Positions 1-9,372 are shown, numbered from the stretch's first letter. The stretch: DNA of 64,000 nt from Microbacterium sp. H83 (GCF_001650405.1 NZ_LWCU01000045.1:62001-126000); one strand, 5' to 3'. The notes: generated by a model not told the origin, from the sequence alone. A program made the numbers and translations.

Positions 1-1682
1 AGGTCCACCTCACCGCTGCCGCCCTTCGGGCGTGCGAGGACGTGGCTCTCGCGGAAGCGACCCTTGGCATCGAGCGGCGCGTTGGCCTGAGCGATGTTGA
101 AGTCGACCTCCTCGGAGGCGGTCAGGTAGTCGATGTGCTCGGTGACCACGCCGCCCTCGACCTTGCGGTACGGGGTCTCGATGAAACCGAACGAGTTGAT
201 GCGCGCGAAGGTCGCGAGCGCACCGATCAGACCGATGTTCGGGCCTTCCGGCGTCTCGATCGGGCACATGCGGCCGTAGTGCGACGGGTGGACGTCACGG
301 ACCTCGACGCCGGCGCGGTCGCGGCTCAGACCACCGGGGCCGAGTGCCGAGAGGCGACGCTTGTTGGTCAGACCCGCGAGCGGGTTGTTCTGGTCCATGA
401 ACTGCGACAGCTGCGACGTTCCGAAGAACTCCTTGATCGCGGCGACGACGGGGCGCACGTTGATCAGGGTCTGCGGCGTGATCGCCTCGATGTCCTGCGT
501 GGTCATGCGCTCGCGGACGACGCGCTCCATGCGCGACAGACCGGTGCGGACCTGGTTCTGGATGAGCTCGCCGACCGCGCGGATGCGACGGTTGCCGAAG
601 TTGTCGATGTCGTCGGTGGCGATGCGGATCTCGGCCTGCTTGCCGCCGCGGATGCCCTCGAACGTCTCGGTTCCGGCGTGGATGCGCACCAGGTACTTGA
701 TCGTCGCGACGATGTCCTGCACCGTGAGCACGGAGTCGGTCAGCGGCGCGTCGAGACCGAGCTTCTGGTTGATCTTGTAGCGACCCACCTTGGCGAGGTC
801 GTAGCGCTTCGGGTTGAAGTAGAAGTTGTCCAGCAGCGCGCGGGCGGCCTCGGCGGCGACCTGCTCGCCCGGACGCAGCTTGCGGTAGATGTCGCGCAGC
901 GCGTCTTCCTTGGTGACGATGGTGTCCTTCGCCAGGGTCTCCTCGATCGAGGGGAAGCCGGCGAACTCGGCGAGGATCTCCTCGCTCGACAGGCCGAGGG
1001 CCTTCAGGAAGACGGTGACGGACTGCTTGCGCTTGCGGTCGATGCGCACGCCGACCTGGTCGCGCTTGTCGATCTCGAACTCGAGCCATGCACCACGGCT
1101 CGGGATCACGCGCGCCGAGACGATGTCCTTGTCGGACGTCTTGTCGGGCGTCTTGTCGAAGTACACACCGGGCGAGCGCACGAGCTGCGAGACGACGACG
1201 CGCTCGGAGCCGTTGATGATGAACGTTCCCTTGTCGGTCTGGAGCGGGAAGTCGCCCATGAAGACCGTCTGGGTCTTGATCTCACCCGTGAGGTGGTTCA
1301 TGAACTCGGCCTCGACGTACAGCGGGGCCGCGTACGTCTTGCCGCGCTCCTTGCACTCCTCGATGGAGTACTTCTCGGGCTCGAGGTACGGGTTCGTGAA
1401 CGAGAGCTGCATCGTCTCGCCGAGGTCCTCGATCGGGGAGATCTCCTCGAAGATCTCACCGAGACCCGAGACCTCGTTGACGTCGGTGCGGCCGGCCTGC
1501 TTGGCCTCCGCGACACGAGCCTTCCAGGCGTCGTTGCCGACGAGCCAACCGAAGGACTCGGTCTGCAGGGCGAGAAGGTCAGGGACCGTCAGCGTGTCGG
1601 AGATCTTGGCGAACGAGAGACGGGAAGCTCCGCGTCCGTTCTTGGTGGTGGTGGATGTGGATGCGTTGGGAGCAGCAGCCAA
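1..1682 (-). CDS. rpoB: DNA-directed RNA polymerase beta subunit, N-terminal 560 codons (runs off left edge)
   Basis: Catalytic beta subunit of RNA polymerase and the target of rifamycins. The reading frame is open from a TTG at 1682 to the window edge. A GGAGG lies about 8 nt upstream of that TTG, and the protein begins [18 protein letters not shown]. Recognisable segments include [16 protein letters not shown] near the start, [20 protein letters not shown], and the fork/rifampicin region [19 protein letters not shown] followed by [14 protein letters not shown], then [19 protein letters not shown]. The rifampicin-resistance cluster (E. coli codons 507-533) is at 342-422. The residue matching E. 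coli His526 is Asn (codon 363-365, residue 440 here). The gene continues beyond position 1, normally followed by rpoC. Identification is certain; the start rests on the Shine-Dalgarno sequence and the absence of an ATG upstream in frame. Confidence 0.97.
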   Translation of the reverse strand, partial: MAAAPNASTSTTTKNGRGASRLSFAKISDTLTVPDLLALQTESFGWLVGNDAWKARVAEAKQAGRTDVNEVSGLGEIFEEISPIEDLGETMQLSFTNPYLEPEKYSIEECKERGKTYAAPLYVEAEFMNHLTGEIKTQTVFMGDFPLQTDKGTFIINGSERVVVSQLVRSPGVYFDKTPDKTSDKDIVSARVIPSRGAWLEFEIDKRDQVGVRIDRKRKQSVTVFLKALGLSSEEILAEFAGFPSIEETLAKDTIVTKEDALRDIYRKLRPGEQVAAEAARALLDNFYFNPKRYDLAKVGRYKINQKLGLDAPLTDSVLTVQDIVATIKYLVRIHAGTETFEGIRGGKQAEIRIATDDIDNFGNRRIRAVGELIQNQVRTGLSRMERVVRERMTTQDIEAITPQTLINVRPVVAAIKEFFGTSQLSQFMDQNNPLAGLTNKRRLSALGPGGLSRDRAGVEVRDVHPSHYGRMCPIETPEGPNIGLIGALATFARINSFGFIETPYRKVEGGVVTEHIDYLTASEEVDFNIAQANAPLDAKGRFRESHVLARPKGGSGEVD

Positions 1683-1801
1683 GGGAATAACCTCCGTGAG
1701 CCCCGCAGGGCTTCTCGATTCCTTTGTCGTCAGGTGGAGTGCGCGCTCGGATGCTCAACAGAATGCCGACCACCATATGAGGGCAGGGAGAAGCGAGCGC
1801 A

Positions 1802-1837
1802 ACTACCAACTATAGACGCGATCTTGCGACATGGCAA
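1802..1837 (-). promoter_or_regulatory. Predicted sigma-A promoter of rpoB
   Basis: On the minus strand, TTGCCA (1832-1837) is followed after exactly 17 bp by TATAGT (1809-1814). Each box differs from the housekeeping consensus at one position. The expected start near 1802 gives a leader of about 120 nt, which includes a small hairpin with arms AGCCC/GGGCT (1702-1715) just before the ribosome binding site. Inferred from sequence only. Confidence 0.7.
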
Positions 1838-1870
1838 GTTCAATCCTTGACCTTCGTCGGATGCTGCGGT

Positions 1871-1921
1871 AAAAGCCTCGCGCGCGCCCCGCTCCTGTGG
1901 TCTCGGAGCGGGGCGCGCGCG
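1871..1921 (-). terminator. Intrinsic terminator after the peptide ABC ATPase gene
   Basis: A perfect 17-bp GC-rich inverted repeat (1879-1895 with 1905-1921) encloses a 9-nt loop. In the minus-strand direction it is followed within 5 nt by TTTT (1871-1874). It begins 2 nt after the stop codon of the dppDF-like gene, so it should end that operon before the rpoB promoter. Confidence 0.8.
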
Positions 1922-1923
1922 GA

Positions 1924-3600
1924 TCAGGAGGCGATGTTCAGCTCGTTGCCCGGGATGGAGGCGAGCAGGCGTCGGGTGTACGGATCGCGCGGATTCGTGA
2001 AGATCTCCTCCGACGAGGCGGCCTCGACGAGCGACCCGTCCTTCATCACGCAGACGTAGTCGCTGATGAGCCGCACGACCGCGAGGTCGTGCGAGATGAA
2101 CAGGTAGCTGAGTCCGTACTCCCGCTGCAGGTCCCCGAGCAGCGTCAGGATCTGGTCCTGCACGAGCACGTCGAGCGCCGACACGGGCTCGTCGCACACG
2201 ATGAGGTCGGGCGACAGGGCGAGCGCCCGCGCGATCGCGACGCGCTGACGCTGTCCGCCCGACAGCTCGGACGGATAGCGGCGGAGCATCGACTGCGGCA
2301 GCGCGACGTCGTCCAGCAGCTGACGGACCCGCTTGCGCCGGTCGGCACCGCTGCCCCTCTTGTAGAAGTCGAGCGGTTCCGCGATCAGGCGCTCGATCGT
2401 GAACATGGGGTTCAGGCTCGAGTACGGGTCCTGGAAGATCGGCTGCACGCGCTGGCGGAAGTCGCGCGTCTCGGCGCGGCTCAGCGAGGCGACGTCCTTG
2501 CCCTCGAAGCGGATGAGGCCGCTCGTCGGCTCGATGACCTTCAGCAGCATCCGCGCCGTCGTCGTCTTGCCCGAGCCGGACTCCCCCACGATCGCCACCG
2601 TCTCGCCCCGCGGGATCGCCAGCGACACGTCGTCGACGGCCACGAAGTCCTCCTTCTGCCCGCGTACCGGATAGACCTTCGTGAGGTTCTCGATCTCGAC
2701 GATGTTGTCGGCGGAGGCGGGCATCGTCGCGGCATCCGCGTCGTCCCCCGCCGTCGGAGCGGACGGCCGCTCCTCGGCACGGAAGGCCTCCGGCCGCAGC
2801 CGAGCGGCGGCGACCGACGGAGCGGCCTTGACGAGCGACTGCGTGTACGGGTGCTGCGGCGCCTCGAGGATCTGTCGCGCGGGCCCCTGCTCGACGACTC
2901 GTCCGCGGTGCATCACGATGACGCGCTCCGCCCGTTCGGCCGCCAGTCCGAGGTCGTGCGTGATGAGCAGCACCGCGGTGCCGAGCTCGCGCGTCATCTC
3001 GCCGATCTGATCGAGGATGGTCTGCTGCACCGTGACGTCGAGCGCGCTGGTGGGCTCGTCGGCGATGAGGAGGCGCGGCTTGCAAGCCAGCCCGATCGCG
3101 ATGAGGGCGCGCTGGCGCATGCCTCCGGAGAACTCGTGCGGATACTGCTTCGCCCTCCGCTCCGGGTCGGGAAGGCCCGCGGCCGTGAGTGCTTCGACGA
3201 CCTTCTCGTTCACGTTCTGCCGGGTCGCGAGGCCATGGGCCAGCAGCGACTCGGCGACCTGGGTGCCGATCTTGGCGACAGGGTTGAGGTTGGACATCGG
3301 ATCCTGCGGCACGAGGCCGATGTCGCGGCCGCGGATCATGCGCAGCTCGTTCTCCGGCGCGTGCGCGATCTCGCGGCCGTCGAGCCGGATGCTGCCCGCG
3401 GCCACGCGTCCGCCGCCGGCGAGCAGCCCGATGATGGCCATCGCCGTCGTGGACTTGCCCGAGCCCGACTCCCCCACGATCGCGACGGTCTGACCGGCGG
3501 CGATCTCGAGGTCGACGCCCTCCACGGCGTGCACGACGCCGTCCATCGTGGCGAAGTCGACGGCGAGGCCCTCGACGGACAGGAGCGGTTCGCTCGACAT
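1924..3600 (-). CDS. Peptide/oligopeptide ABC transporter ATP-binding protein, fused DppD-DppF type
   Basis: Energises a Dpp/Opp-type importer from the cytoplasmic side. This 558-aa protein contains two complete ABC ATPase domains: Walker A GESGSGKST near residues 43-51 and a second GESGSGKTT past residue 330. Each has its own signature (FSGGMRQRA, LSGGQRQRV) and Walker B ([18 protein letters not shown]). In many bacteria these domains are two proteins, DppD and DppF; here they are one. I place the start at the ATG at 3600, which has AAGGAG 6 nt upstream; an ATG at 3624 would overlap the preceding stop by 4 nt and is the alternative. It is the last gene of a four-gene minus-strand operon, followed by a strong terminator. 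Muropeptides or other oligopeptides are possible substrates, judged from the neighbouring genes. Confidence 0.93.
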   Translation of the reverse strand: MSSEPLLSVEGLAVDFATMDGVVHAVEGVDLEIAAGQTVAIVGESGSGKSTTAMAIIGLLAGGGRVAAGSIRLDGREIAHAPENELRMIRGRDIGLVPQDPMSNLNPVAKIGTQVAESLLAHGLATRQNVNEKVVEALTAAGLPDPERRAKQYPHEFSGGMRQRALIAIGLACKPRLLIADEPTSALDVTVQQTILDQIGEMTRELGTAVLLITHDLGLAAERAERVIVMHRGRVVEQGPARQILEAPQHPYTQSLVKAAPSVAAARLRPEAFRAEERPSAPTAGDDADAATMPASADNIVEIENLTKVYPVRGQKEDFVAVDDVSLAIPRGETVAIVGESGSGKTTTARMLLKVIEPTSGLIRFEGKDVASLSRAETRDFRQRVQPIFQDPYSSLNPMFTIERLIAEPLDFYKRGSGADRRKRVRQLLDDVALPQSMLRRYPSELSGGQRQRVAIARALALSPDLIVCDEPVSALDVLVQDQILTLLGDLQREYGLSYLFISHDLAVVRLISDYVCVMKDGSLVEAASSEEIFTNPRDPYTRRLLASIPGNELNIAS

Positions 3601-3620
3601 CGGGTTCTCCTTCGCGGCGG

Positions 3621-4571
3621 TCATCGCGCCCTCGTCCTCGGGTCCATGGCCTCGCGCAGCGCCTCACCGAACAGCGTGAAGCCCAGCGCGGTGACGGCGA
3701 TGCAGATGCCGGGGAAGAAAGCCAGCCAGGGGGCGATCGCCAGCTCGTTCTGCGCGTAGGTGAGCATGCGCCCCCACTCCGCCGTCTCGGGGCGTCCGCC
3801 GCCGAGACCGAGGAACGAGAGGGCCGCGGCGTCGATGACCGCCGTGGCGAGGGTCAGCGTCCCCTGCACGATGACGGGTCCGATCGCGTTGGGCAGCACG
3901 TGCGACATCGTGATCTGGCCGCGTCCGAGACCGAGGGTCTGGGCGGAGAGGACGTAGTCGCTCGATCGCTGCTGCAGCATCGACGCGCGGAGGAGCCGGG
4001 CGAAGATCGGGACCTGCGACGCGCCGATCGCGATCATGACGGCGAACGGCGTCTGACCGAGGATCGCCGCGATCGAGACCGCGAGCAGCAGGTTGGGCAC
4101 CGAGAGGATGATGTCCACGATGCGCATGATGACCGTGTCGACCCAGCCGCCGAACGTGCCGGCGAGGAGTCCGAGGATCATGCCGCCGACGAGTCCGAGC
4201 GCGGTCGAGATGACGCCGACCAGCAGCGAGGCCTGCGCACCCCAGATGAGCTTCGACAGAACGTCGCCGCCGAAGCGGTCGAGGCCCAGCGGGAACTCCG
4301 GCAGCTCGCCCGGACCCGGGATGTGGGTCGGGGTGATCGACTTCGCTCCGGGGAGCGCCGTCTCGGGGTACGGCGCGAGCAGCGGGGCGAGCGCCGCCAC
4401 GAGGAGGAACGCGAGCACGATGCCCGCGCCGATCCAGGCGGTGGGGTTGCGGCGGAGGCGGCGGAAGACGTCCCGCCAGAAGCCGCCTGGCCCCTCTTTC
4501 AGGTCGGACTGCGCGATGGCGACGGTGTCGATCATCCCGCCGCCCTGTGCGGGTGGGAGCGCGACGCTCAT
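3621..4571 (-). CDS. Peptide ABC transporter permease, DppC type
   Basis: Inner-membrane permease of the Dpp/Opp importer, 316 aa. A cytoplasmic N-terminal stretch precedes the first membrane helix (about residues 40-60), then an extracytoplasmic stretch with the family motif FPLGLDRFGGDVLSKLIWG, then four to five further helices. The EAA loop that docks on the ATPase reads LSAQTLGLGRGQITMSHVLP. The start at 4571 has AGAGGTGA just upstream. It follows the DppB-like gene by 34 nt and reaches into the ATPase gene's possible upstream ATG, so the three genes are surely co-transcribed. Confidence 0.93.
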   Translation of the reverse strand: MSVALPPAQGGGMIDTVAIAQSDLKEGPGGFWRDVFRRLRRNPTAWIGAGIVLAFLLVAALAPLLAPYPETALPGAKSITPTHIPGPGELPEFPLGLDRFGGDVLSKLIWGAQASLLVGVISTALGLVGGMILGLLAGTFGGWVDTVIMRIVDIILSVPNLLLAVSIAAILGQTPFAVMIAIGASQVPIFARLLRASMLQQRSSDYVLSAQTLGLGRGQITMSHVLPNAIGPVIVQGTLTLATAVIDAAALSFLGLGGGRPETAEWGRMLTYAQNELAIAPWLAFFPGICIAVTALGFTLFGEALREAMDPRTRAR

Positions 4572-4605
4572 GACGTCACCTCTTTTCGGAGAACGAGCCG
4601 GGTCA

Positions 4606-5610
4606 TCACTGCACCCGCACTCTCGGATCGATGAAGCTGTACGACACGTCGACCGCCAGGTTGATCAGCGCGTAGGCGATCGCGATGAAGATGATGAAGC
4701 CCTGCAGCACCGGGAAGTCCCGCGTGAAGATGGCTCTCGCGAGGAACGAGCCGATGCCCGGGAACGCGAAGACGGTCTCGGTCAGCACGGCGCCGGAGAT
4801 CAGCAGCCCGGTCTGCAGACCGATCGTCGTGATCACCGGGAGCATGGCGTTGCGCAGGATGAACCGGTTGCGCAGCGTCTGCGCTCCGACGCCCTTCGCC
4901 CGCCCGGTGCGCACGTAGTCCGCGTTCTGGACCTCGAGCACGCTGGCCCTGGTGATGCGCACGATGATCGCGAGCGGGATCGTGCCGAGCGCGAGCGCCG
5001 GGAGGACGAGATGCAGGATCGCATCCCACGCGGCATCGAACTCGCCCGTGATGATCCCGTCCCACACGTAGAACCCGGTGGGGTGGGTCGCGTCGATGCG
5101 CGGGTTCTGCCGACCGTCCGAGGGCAGCCACCCGAGCTGCACCGCGAACACGTACTTGAGGATGAACGCGAGGAAGAACACCGGGATGGTGATGCCGATG
5201 AGGCTCATGACCACCGAGGCGTGGTCGGTGAACCGTCCGTGGCGCCGGGCCGCCCAGTACCCGAGCGGGATGCCGACGCCCACCGCGAAGATGAGCGCCA
5301 CGACGCTCAGCTCGATGGTCGCGGGGAAGCGCCGGAAGAACTCCTCCACCACGGGTCGGTTCGTCTGGATCGAGGTGCCGAAGTCGCCCTGGAGCAGACG
5401 TCCGACCCAGATGAAGTACTGCTCGATGAGGGGCTTGTTGAATCCGTAGAGCTCGTTGACCCTGGCGATGGCGTCGGGCGTCGCCTTCTCGCCGAGGAGG
5501 GCGACCGCAGGGCCGCCGGGAAGGGCCCTGACCCAGGCGAACAGCAGGATGCTGAGGCCGATCAGGGTGGGGATGAGGAACAGCAGTCGCCTGCCGATGG
5601 TGCGCAGCAA
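4606..5610 (-). CDS. Peptide ABC transporter permease, DppB type
   Basis: Second permease of the importer, 334 aa. The N-terminus MLRTIGRRLLFLIPTLIGLS is the usual DppB first helix. It is followed by an extracytoplasmic domain (GFNKPLIEQYFIWVGRLLQG, then DFGTSI), which is diagnostic for DppB. About six membrane helices and an EAA loop (RTGRAKGVGAQTLRNRFILR) follow. It pairs with the DppC-like product immediately downstream. An 86-nt gap containing a strong hairpin separates it from the binding-protein gene upstream. Confidence 0.93.
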   Translation of the reverse strand: MLRTIGRRLLFLIPTLIGLSILLFAWVRALPGGPAVALLGEKATPDAIARVNELYGFNKPLIEQYFIWVGRLLQGDFGTSIQTNRPVVEEFFRRFPATIELSVVALIFAVGVGIPLGYWAARRHGRFTDHASVVMSLIGITIPVFFLAFILKYVFAVQLGWLPSDGRQNPRIDATHPTGFYVWDGIITGEFDAAWDAILHLVLPALALGTIPLAIIVRITRASVLEVQNADYVRTGRAKGVGAQTLRNRFILRNAMLPVITTIGLQTGLLISGAVLTETVFAFPGIGSFLARAIFTRDFPVLQGFIIFIAIAYALINLAVDVSYSFIDPRVRVQ

Positions 5611-5634
5611 GAAGTTCTCCGTCGATCAGAGGGA

Positions 5635-5679
5635 CGTCGGATCGGGGCCCTGCGGCGAGCGCGGGGCCCCGATCCGACG
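5635..5679 (-). terminator. Intercistronic hairpin between binding protein and permease genes
   Basis: A perfect 16-bp stem (5635-5650 with 5664-5679) with a 13-nt loop lies between the dppA-like and dppB-like genes. There is no T-tract. This is the position where ABC importer operons often carry a partial terminator or mRNA-stabilising hairpin that lets the binding protein be made in excess over the permeases. The role is inferred from position. Confidence 0.55.
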
Positions 5680-5696
5680 GATCCGTCGGGTCAGTC

Positions 5697-7370
5697 CTAC
5701 TTCGTGAGGACGATGTCGGTGAAGACCTCGTCGTTCACCGGGCTGGCCGGGTAGCTCTCGACACGCGGGTCGAAAGCCAGGGTCGGCGCCGGGTGCGCGA
5801 GCGGGACACCGGGGATGAACTGCGCGACATCCTCGTTGATCTCCTCGTAGAGCGCCGTCTGGTCCTCGAGGCTGGAGACGCCGCGCGCCTCGGTCAGCTT
5901 CTGGAACAGCTCGGGGTTGTCGAAGCCCCACTCGGAGCTCTGCTGGCCGAAGAACACGCCGACGAAGTTGTCGGTGTCGTTGTAGTCGCCGGTCCAGCCC
6001 AGCAGGTGGATGCCGTGGTCGGCGGTGCCGGTGGTGCGGTCGAGGTACTCGACCCATTCCTCGGAGACCGGGGTGGTCTCGACGCCGACCTCGGCCAGCT
6101 GGGACGACAGCACGGTGAAGATCTGCTCGGGGTCCGGCATGTACGGACGCGACACATTGACCGGGTAGTTGAAGTCGAGCTTCAGCGGGTTGGCCTCGGT
6201 GTAGCCGGCCTCCGCGAGCAGCGACTTCGCCTTCTCGGGGTCGAAGTCGTAGGTCGTGACGTCGGGGTTGTACCCGTTGACGACCTTCGGCACGAACTCG
6301 ATGGCCTTCTCGGTGCCCTCGGGCAGCACCTGGCTGATCAAGGCATCCTTGTCGATCGCGTAGGAGAGCGCCTCGCGGACCTTCGGGTCCTGCAGCGCGG
6401 GGACGGCCTGGTTGAACGCGAGGTAGAGGATCGTGAAGGGCGGGCGGGACACCATGGTGAAGCCGTTCTCCTCGAGCGCTGCCGTGTCGGCAGGGCCGAC
6501 GAGGTCGTAGCCGTCGATCGATCCGGACTCCAGTGCCTGGCGGCGCGCCGTCGGGTCGTCGATCGTGCGGAAGATGATCTCGTCGATCTGTCCGGCATCG
6601 CCCCAGTAGTCGCCGTAGGCCTTCAGCCGCACCTGCTCGCCCGGAGCCCACTCCTCGAACTGATAGGGCCCCGTGCCGACAGGGTTCCCCATCGCGTACT
6701 CGGAGAGCACAGGAGCCTCGGCAGAGCCGCTCACGTCATCGGCGCCGAACTCGGCGAGCGCCGACGGGCTCTGCATGGCGAACGACGGGAGCGACAGGGA
6801 CGCGACGAAGCCGGCGAACGGCTTGTTCAGCTCGATGGTGACCGAGTAGTCGCCGTCGGGCGTGCAGGACTTGTAGACGGCGTCCTCCGGGTTCTCGGCG
6901 TAGCCCTTGAAGAGCTTGTTGTAGTAGTAGCCGAACGCCTCGGACGCGGCGAGACCGGTCCAGTTGTACCAGCGGTCGAAGTTCGCGCAGACGGCCTCGG
7001 CGTTGAACGGCGTCCCGTCGTGGAACGTGACGTCCTCCTTGAGCTGGAAGGTGTGGCTCATGCCGTCCTCGGACGACTCCCACGACTCGGCCAGGAGCGG
7101 GGCGGGGTCGGCCGTTCCCGGCTCGGTGCCGACGAGGCCCTCGAAGATCTGACGCGACACGCGGAAGCTCTCGCCGTCCTGGGCGAAGGCCGGGTCGAGG
7201 CTCGCGGGATCGGAGGACGCGGCGAACACGAACGTGCCGTCCACATCGCCGGATCCCTCGGAGCTGTCGTCACCGCGCTCGCTGGCGACGCATCCGGAGA
7301 GGACCAGTGCGGCGAGCGCCGCCCCGGTGACGGCGAGGAGTCCTCGCCGACGCATGACTGTGTGGTGCAT
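5697..7370 (-). CDS. Peptide-binding lipoprotein of the Dpp/Opp type (SBP_bac_5)
   Basis: Extracytoplasmic solute receptor of the importer, 557 aa. A short basic N-terminus (MRRRG) and a hydrophobic stretch end in the lipobox LVLSGC, so it should be lipid-anchored. The mature part has the family features: FVFAASSDPASLDPAF near its start, then LAESWESSEDGMSHTFQLKE and VTFHDGTPFNAEAV. An AGGAAGG box 7 nt before the first ATG (7370) supports that start over a second ATG five codons in. It is the first gene of a four-gene operon, divergent from the PfkB kinase. The peptide-binding family is certain; the exact ligand is not visible. The nearby NagZ, RpiR and kinase genes make muropeptides or cell-wall glycopeptides a reasonable guess. 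Confidence 0.93.
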   Translation of the reverse strand: MHHTVMRRRGLLAVTGAALAALVLSGCVASERGDDSSEGSGDVDGTFVFAASSDPASLDPAFAQDGESFRVSRQIFEGLVGTEPGTADPAPLLAESWESSEDGMSHTFQLKEDVTFHDGTPFNAEAVCANFDRWYNWTGLAASEAFGYYYNKLFKGYAENPEDAVYKSCTPDGDYSVTIELNKPFAGFVASLSLPSFAMQSPSALAEFGADDVSGSAEAPVLSEYAMGNPVGTGPYQFEEWAPGEQVRLKAYGDYWGDAGQIDEIIFRTIDDPTARRQALESGSIDGYDLVGPADTAALEENGFTMVSRPPFTILYLAFNQAVPALQDPKVREALSYAIDKDALISQVLPEGTEKAIEFVPKVVNGYNPDVTTYDFDPEKAKSLLAEAGYTEANPLKLDFNYPVNVSRPYMPDPEQIFTVLSSQLAEVGVETTPVSEEWVEYLDRTTGTADHGIHLLGWTGDYNDTDNFVGVFFGQQSSEWGFDNPELFQKLTEARGVSSLEDQTALYEEINEDVAQFIPGVPLAHPAPTLAFDPRVESYPASPVNDEVFTDIVLTK

Positions 7371-7441
7371 TGTGTGACCTTCCTGTCGAGCGCATCAGTG
7401 CGCGTCCCGAAGACATCGTCGACTTCGGAAACGGTGATTCC

Positions 7442-7490
7442 TTGAAACTACCCAGTGGGCAGACCCAAGCCAAACACCTGGAGGTTTCAT
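7442..7490. promoter_or_regulatory. Candidate operator half-sites in the dppA/kinase divergent region
   Basis: The 167-nt space between the divergent binding-protein and kinase genes holds TTGAAAC (7442-7448) and its inverted counterpart GTTTCAT (7485-7490 core), 36 nt apart. A further AAACGG lies nearby at about 7430. Inverted TGAAA/TTTCA halves are the kind of site RpiR-family regulators bind, and one is encoded 1 kb away. Weak evidence, offered as a lead. Confidence 0.3.
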
Positions 7491-7537
7491 TCCTGTTACG
7501 GATGCCCGGCGGTGGCCGATCGGGTAATCTCCAGAGC

Positions 7538-8458
7538 GTGCCCGACTCGTCGCCTCTCGCCGTCTGCGTGGGCGAGGGCCTGGTCTCCTTCGTCCCTGCC
7601 ACGGCCGCACCCCTCGAAGAGGCACGGACGTTCCACCGCTCGCTCGCCGGTGCCGAATGGAACACCGCGATCGCCCTCGCGTCGGCCGGCGTCCGCGCCG
7701 CGGTCGTCTCCCGCGTCGGCGACGACGGGTTCGGTCGCTTCCTCCGCGCCGAGCTGGACAGGCACGGGGTCGACGCCTCCGCGGTGCAGGTCGACCCCGA
7801 AGCGCCCACCGGCCTCTACGTGAAGGAGCTGTCGCCTCGACCGGACGGCTCGGTGGACGGCACCATGCACTACTACCGCTCCGGCTCGGCCGCAGCCGCA
7901 CTGTCGCCGGAGACGCTCGCGTCCGACGCCGCATCCGCCCTTCTCGCCGAGGCGGCGCTCGTGCACACGTCGGGCATCACGCCCGCGCTGTCGGACACCG
8001 CGCGCGCCGCGCAGGACTCGCTGTTCGACGATCGGCGCGACGGGCGCCTGCTGAGCTTCGACGTCAACTGGCGGCCCGCGCTGTGGCGGGGCCGCGAAGA
8101 TCACGGGCGCGCCGTGATCGCCGACTACGCGCATCGCGCCGACGTGCTGTTCTGCACGCGACCCGACGCCGAGGCGGTGTTCGGCACGGCCGACCCCGAT
8201 CGCCTGCGCGCGCTCTTCGCGGAGCCGCGCTTCGTCGTCGTGACGAGCCCGCGAGGTGCGACCGCGTTCGACGGAGAGGACCGCACGGACAGCGCCGCCC
8301 TCGACGTGCCCGTCGTCGAGAGCATCGGCGCGGGCGACGCGTTCGCGGCCGGCTTCCTCGCCGGCATCCTCACCGGTCTCTCTCTCACCGGCAGCCTGGC
8401 GCGCGCGCATCGCATCGCCACGCGGGCCCTCGCGAGCACGCGCGACCACGTCGACTGA
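7538..8458 (+). CDS. PfkB-family carbohydrate kinase
   Basis: Cytosolic ATP-dependent sugar kinase of the ribokinase/PfkB fold, 306 aa. The N-terminal G-rich region (AVCVGEGLVSFVP), the substrate-side motif GAEWNTAIALASAGVRAAVV and the C-terminal anion-hole signature ESIGAGDAFAAGFLAG with its catalytic Asp are present. Overall spacing resembles 2-dehydro-3-deoxygluconate kinases, but the substrate cannot be read from sequence. I start it at the GTG at 7538, exactly 7 nt after a TAATCT box (7525-7530), which would make the mRNA leaderless; an in-frame ATG at 7502 is the alternative. It is divergent from the peptide importer and convergent with the RpiR regulator. It may phosphorylate an amino sugar released by the adjacent NagZ-like hydrolase. 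Confidence 0.88.
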   Translation: MPDSSPLAVCVGEGLVSFVPATAAPLEEARTFHRSLAGAEWNTAIALASAGVRAAVVSRVGDDGFGRFLRAELDRHGVDASAVQVDPEAPTGLYVKELSPRPDGSVDGTMHYYRSGSAAAALSPETLASDAASALLAEAALVHTSGITPALSDTARAAQDSLFDDRRDGRLLSFDVNWRPALWRGREDHGRAVIADYAHRADVLFCTRPDAEAVFGTADPDRLRALFAEPRFVVVTSPRGATAFDGEDRTDSAALDVPVVESIGAGDAFAAGFLAGILTGLSLTGSLARAHRIATRALASTRDHVD

Positions 8459-8487
8459 CGCCGGACCGCCTCGGAGGCCAGGGCGGA

Positions 8488-9366
8488 TCAGCGGCGTCGT
8501 CTCCCCGGTGCCGCTGCATCGTGGGTCAGCTGCAGCGGGATCACGACGGGCTCCCCGCGGTGCTGCACCACGCGGACGAAGAGGATGTCGACGAGCGCGA
8601 GCTGTGCGATGCGGCTCGACATCGCGGCCATCCGGAACGGCGATTCGTGGGCGTGGGTGAGAAGCACGACGTCCGCCGCCCGTGCGAGAGTCGAGTCCGC
8701 GGCACTCGTGATGGCGACGGCGAGAGCACCCGCGTCACGCGCCACCTCGAGGGCCCGGACGACCTCTCGCGTCTCACCCCCGTGCGAGAACGCGATCGCG
8801 ACGTCGCCCGGTCCCCGCAGGGAGGCCGTCGTCAGCGCCAGATGCGGATCGGGCGAGTGCGCGACCGAGCAGCCGATCCTGGCGAGCTTCTGCTGCAGAT
8901 CCTGCGCGGTGAGCGACGATGCGGCCTGACCGAAGAGGTCGATGTGGCGCGCGGCCACGACCGCCAGCGCGACCCTGTCGAGGGCGACGGCGTCGAGACC
9001 CAGCGCGGTCTTCTCGATCGCGTCGACCTCCTGCGCCGCCAGCTTCGCGGCGACCGTGGCGGGTTCGTCCTCGGGGTCGATCGCTGTGGTGTCCAGGCTG
9101 AAGCGGGCCTGCTGGGCCTGCGCCAGCGTGACGGTGCGGGCGACAGCGACACGGAGCTCGCGGTACCCGCTGAATCCGAGCGACTGGGCGAAACGTGCGA
9201 CCGTGGACAGCGATGTGCTGCAGAGCTGCGCGAGGTCGTTGATGGCGAGGTCCACGACGAGCGTGGGGTCGCCGAGGATCGTCTCCGCGACGCGCGCCTC
9301 GGCGGCGCTCAGCCGGGGAACGGATCGGCGCACCAGCGCGAGAACATCGGCGTCCACGGGTGCCAT
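8488..9366 (-). CDS. RpiR/MurR-family transcriptional regulator (HTH plus SIS domain)
   Basis: DNA-binding regulator that senses a phosphosugar, 292 aa. The N-terminal helix-turn-helix (about residues 15-75) includes INDLAQLCSTSLSTVARFAQ and LGFSGYRELR, typical for RpiR. A SIS sugar-isomerase domain follows (about 125-265), with IDLFGQAASSLTAQDLQQKL and AIAFSHGGETREVVRAL. The start has GAGGCAGG immediately upstream and lies 6 nt after the nagZ stop, so it is the last gene of the sugar-import operon. MurR, which controls N-acetylmuramic acid use in E. coli, is a member of this family. It probably controls this operon, the divergent peptide importer and the kinase. Confidence 0.92.
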   Translation of the reverse strand: MAPVDADVLALVRRSVPRLSAAEARVAETILGDPTLVVDLAINDLAQLCSTSLSTVARFAQSLGFSGYRELRVAVARTVTLAQAQQARFSLDTTAIDPEDEPATVAAKLAAQEVDAIEKTALGLDAVALDRVALAVVAARHIDLFGQAASSLTAQDLQQKLARIGCSVAHSPDPHLALTTASLRGPGDVAIAFSHGGETREVVRALEVARDAGALAVAITSAADSTLARAADVVLLTHAHESPFRMAAMSSRIAQLALVDILFVRVVQHRGEPVVIPLQLTHDAAAPGRRRR

Positions 9367-9372
9367 CCTGCC

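Noticed and set aside
42..1850. Long plus-strand frame opposite rpoB
   Set aside because: It is the antisense shadow of a certain rpoB frame and shows no domain.
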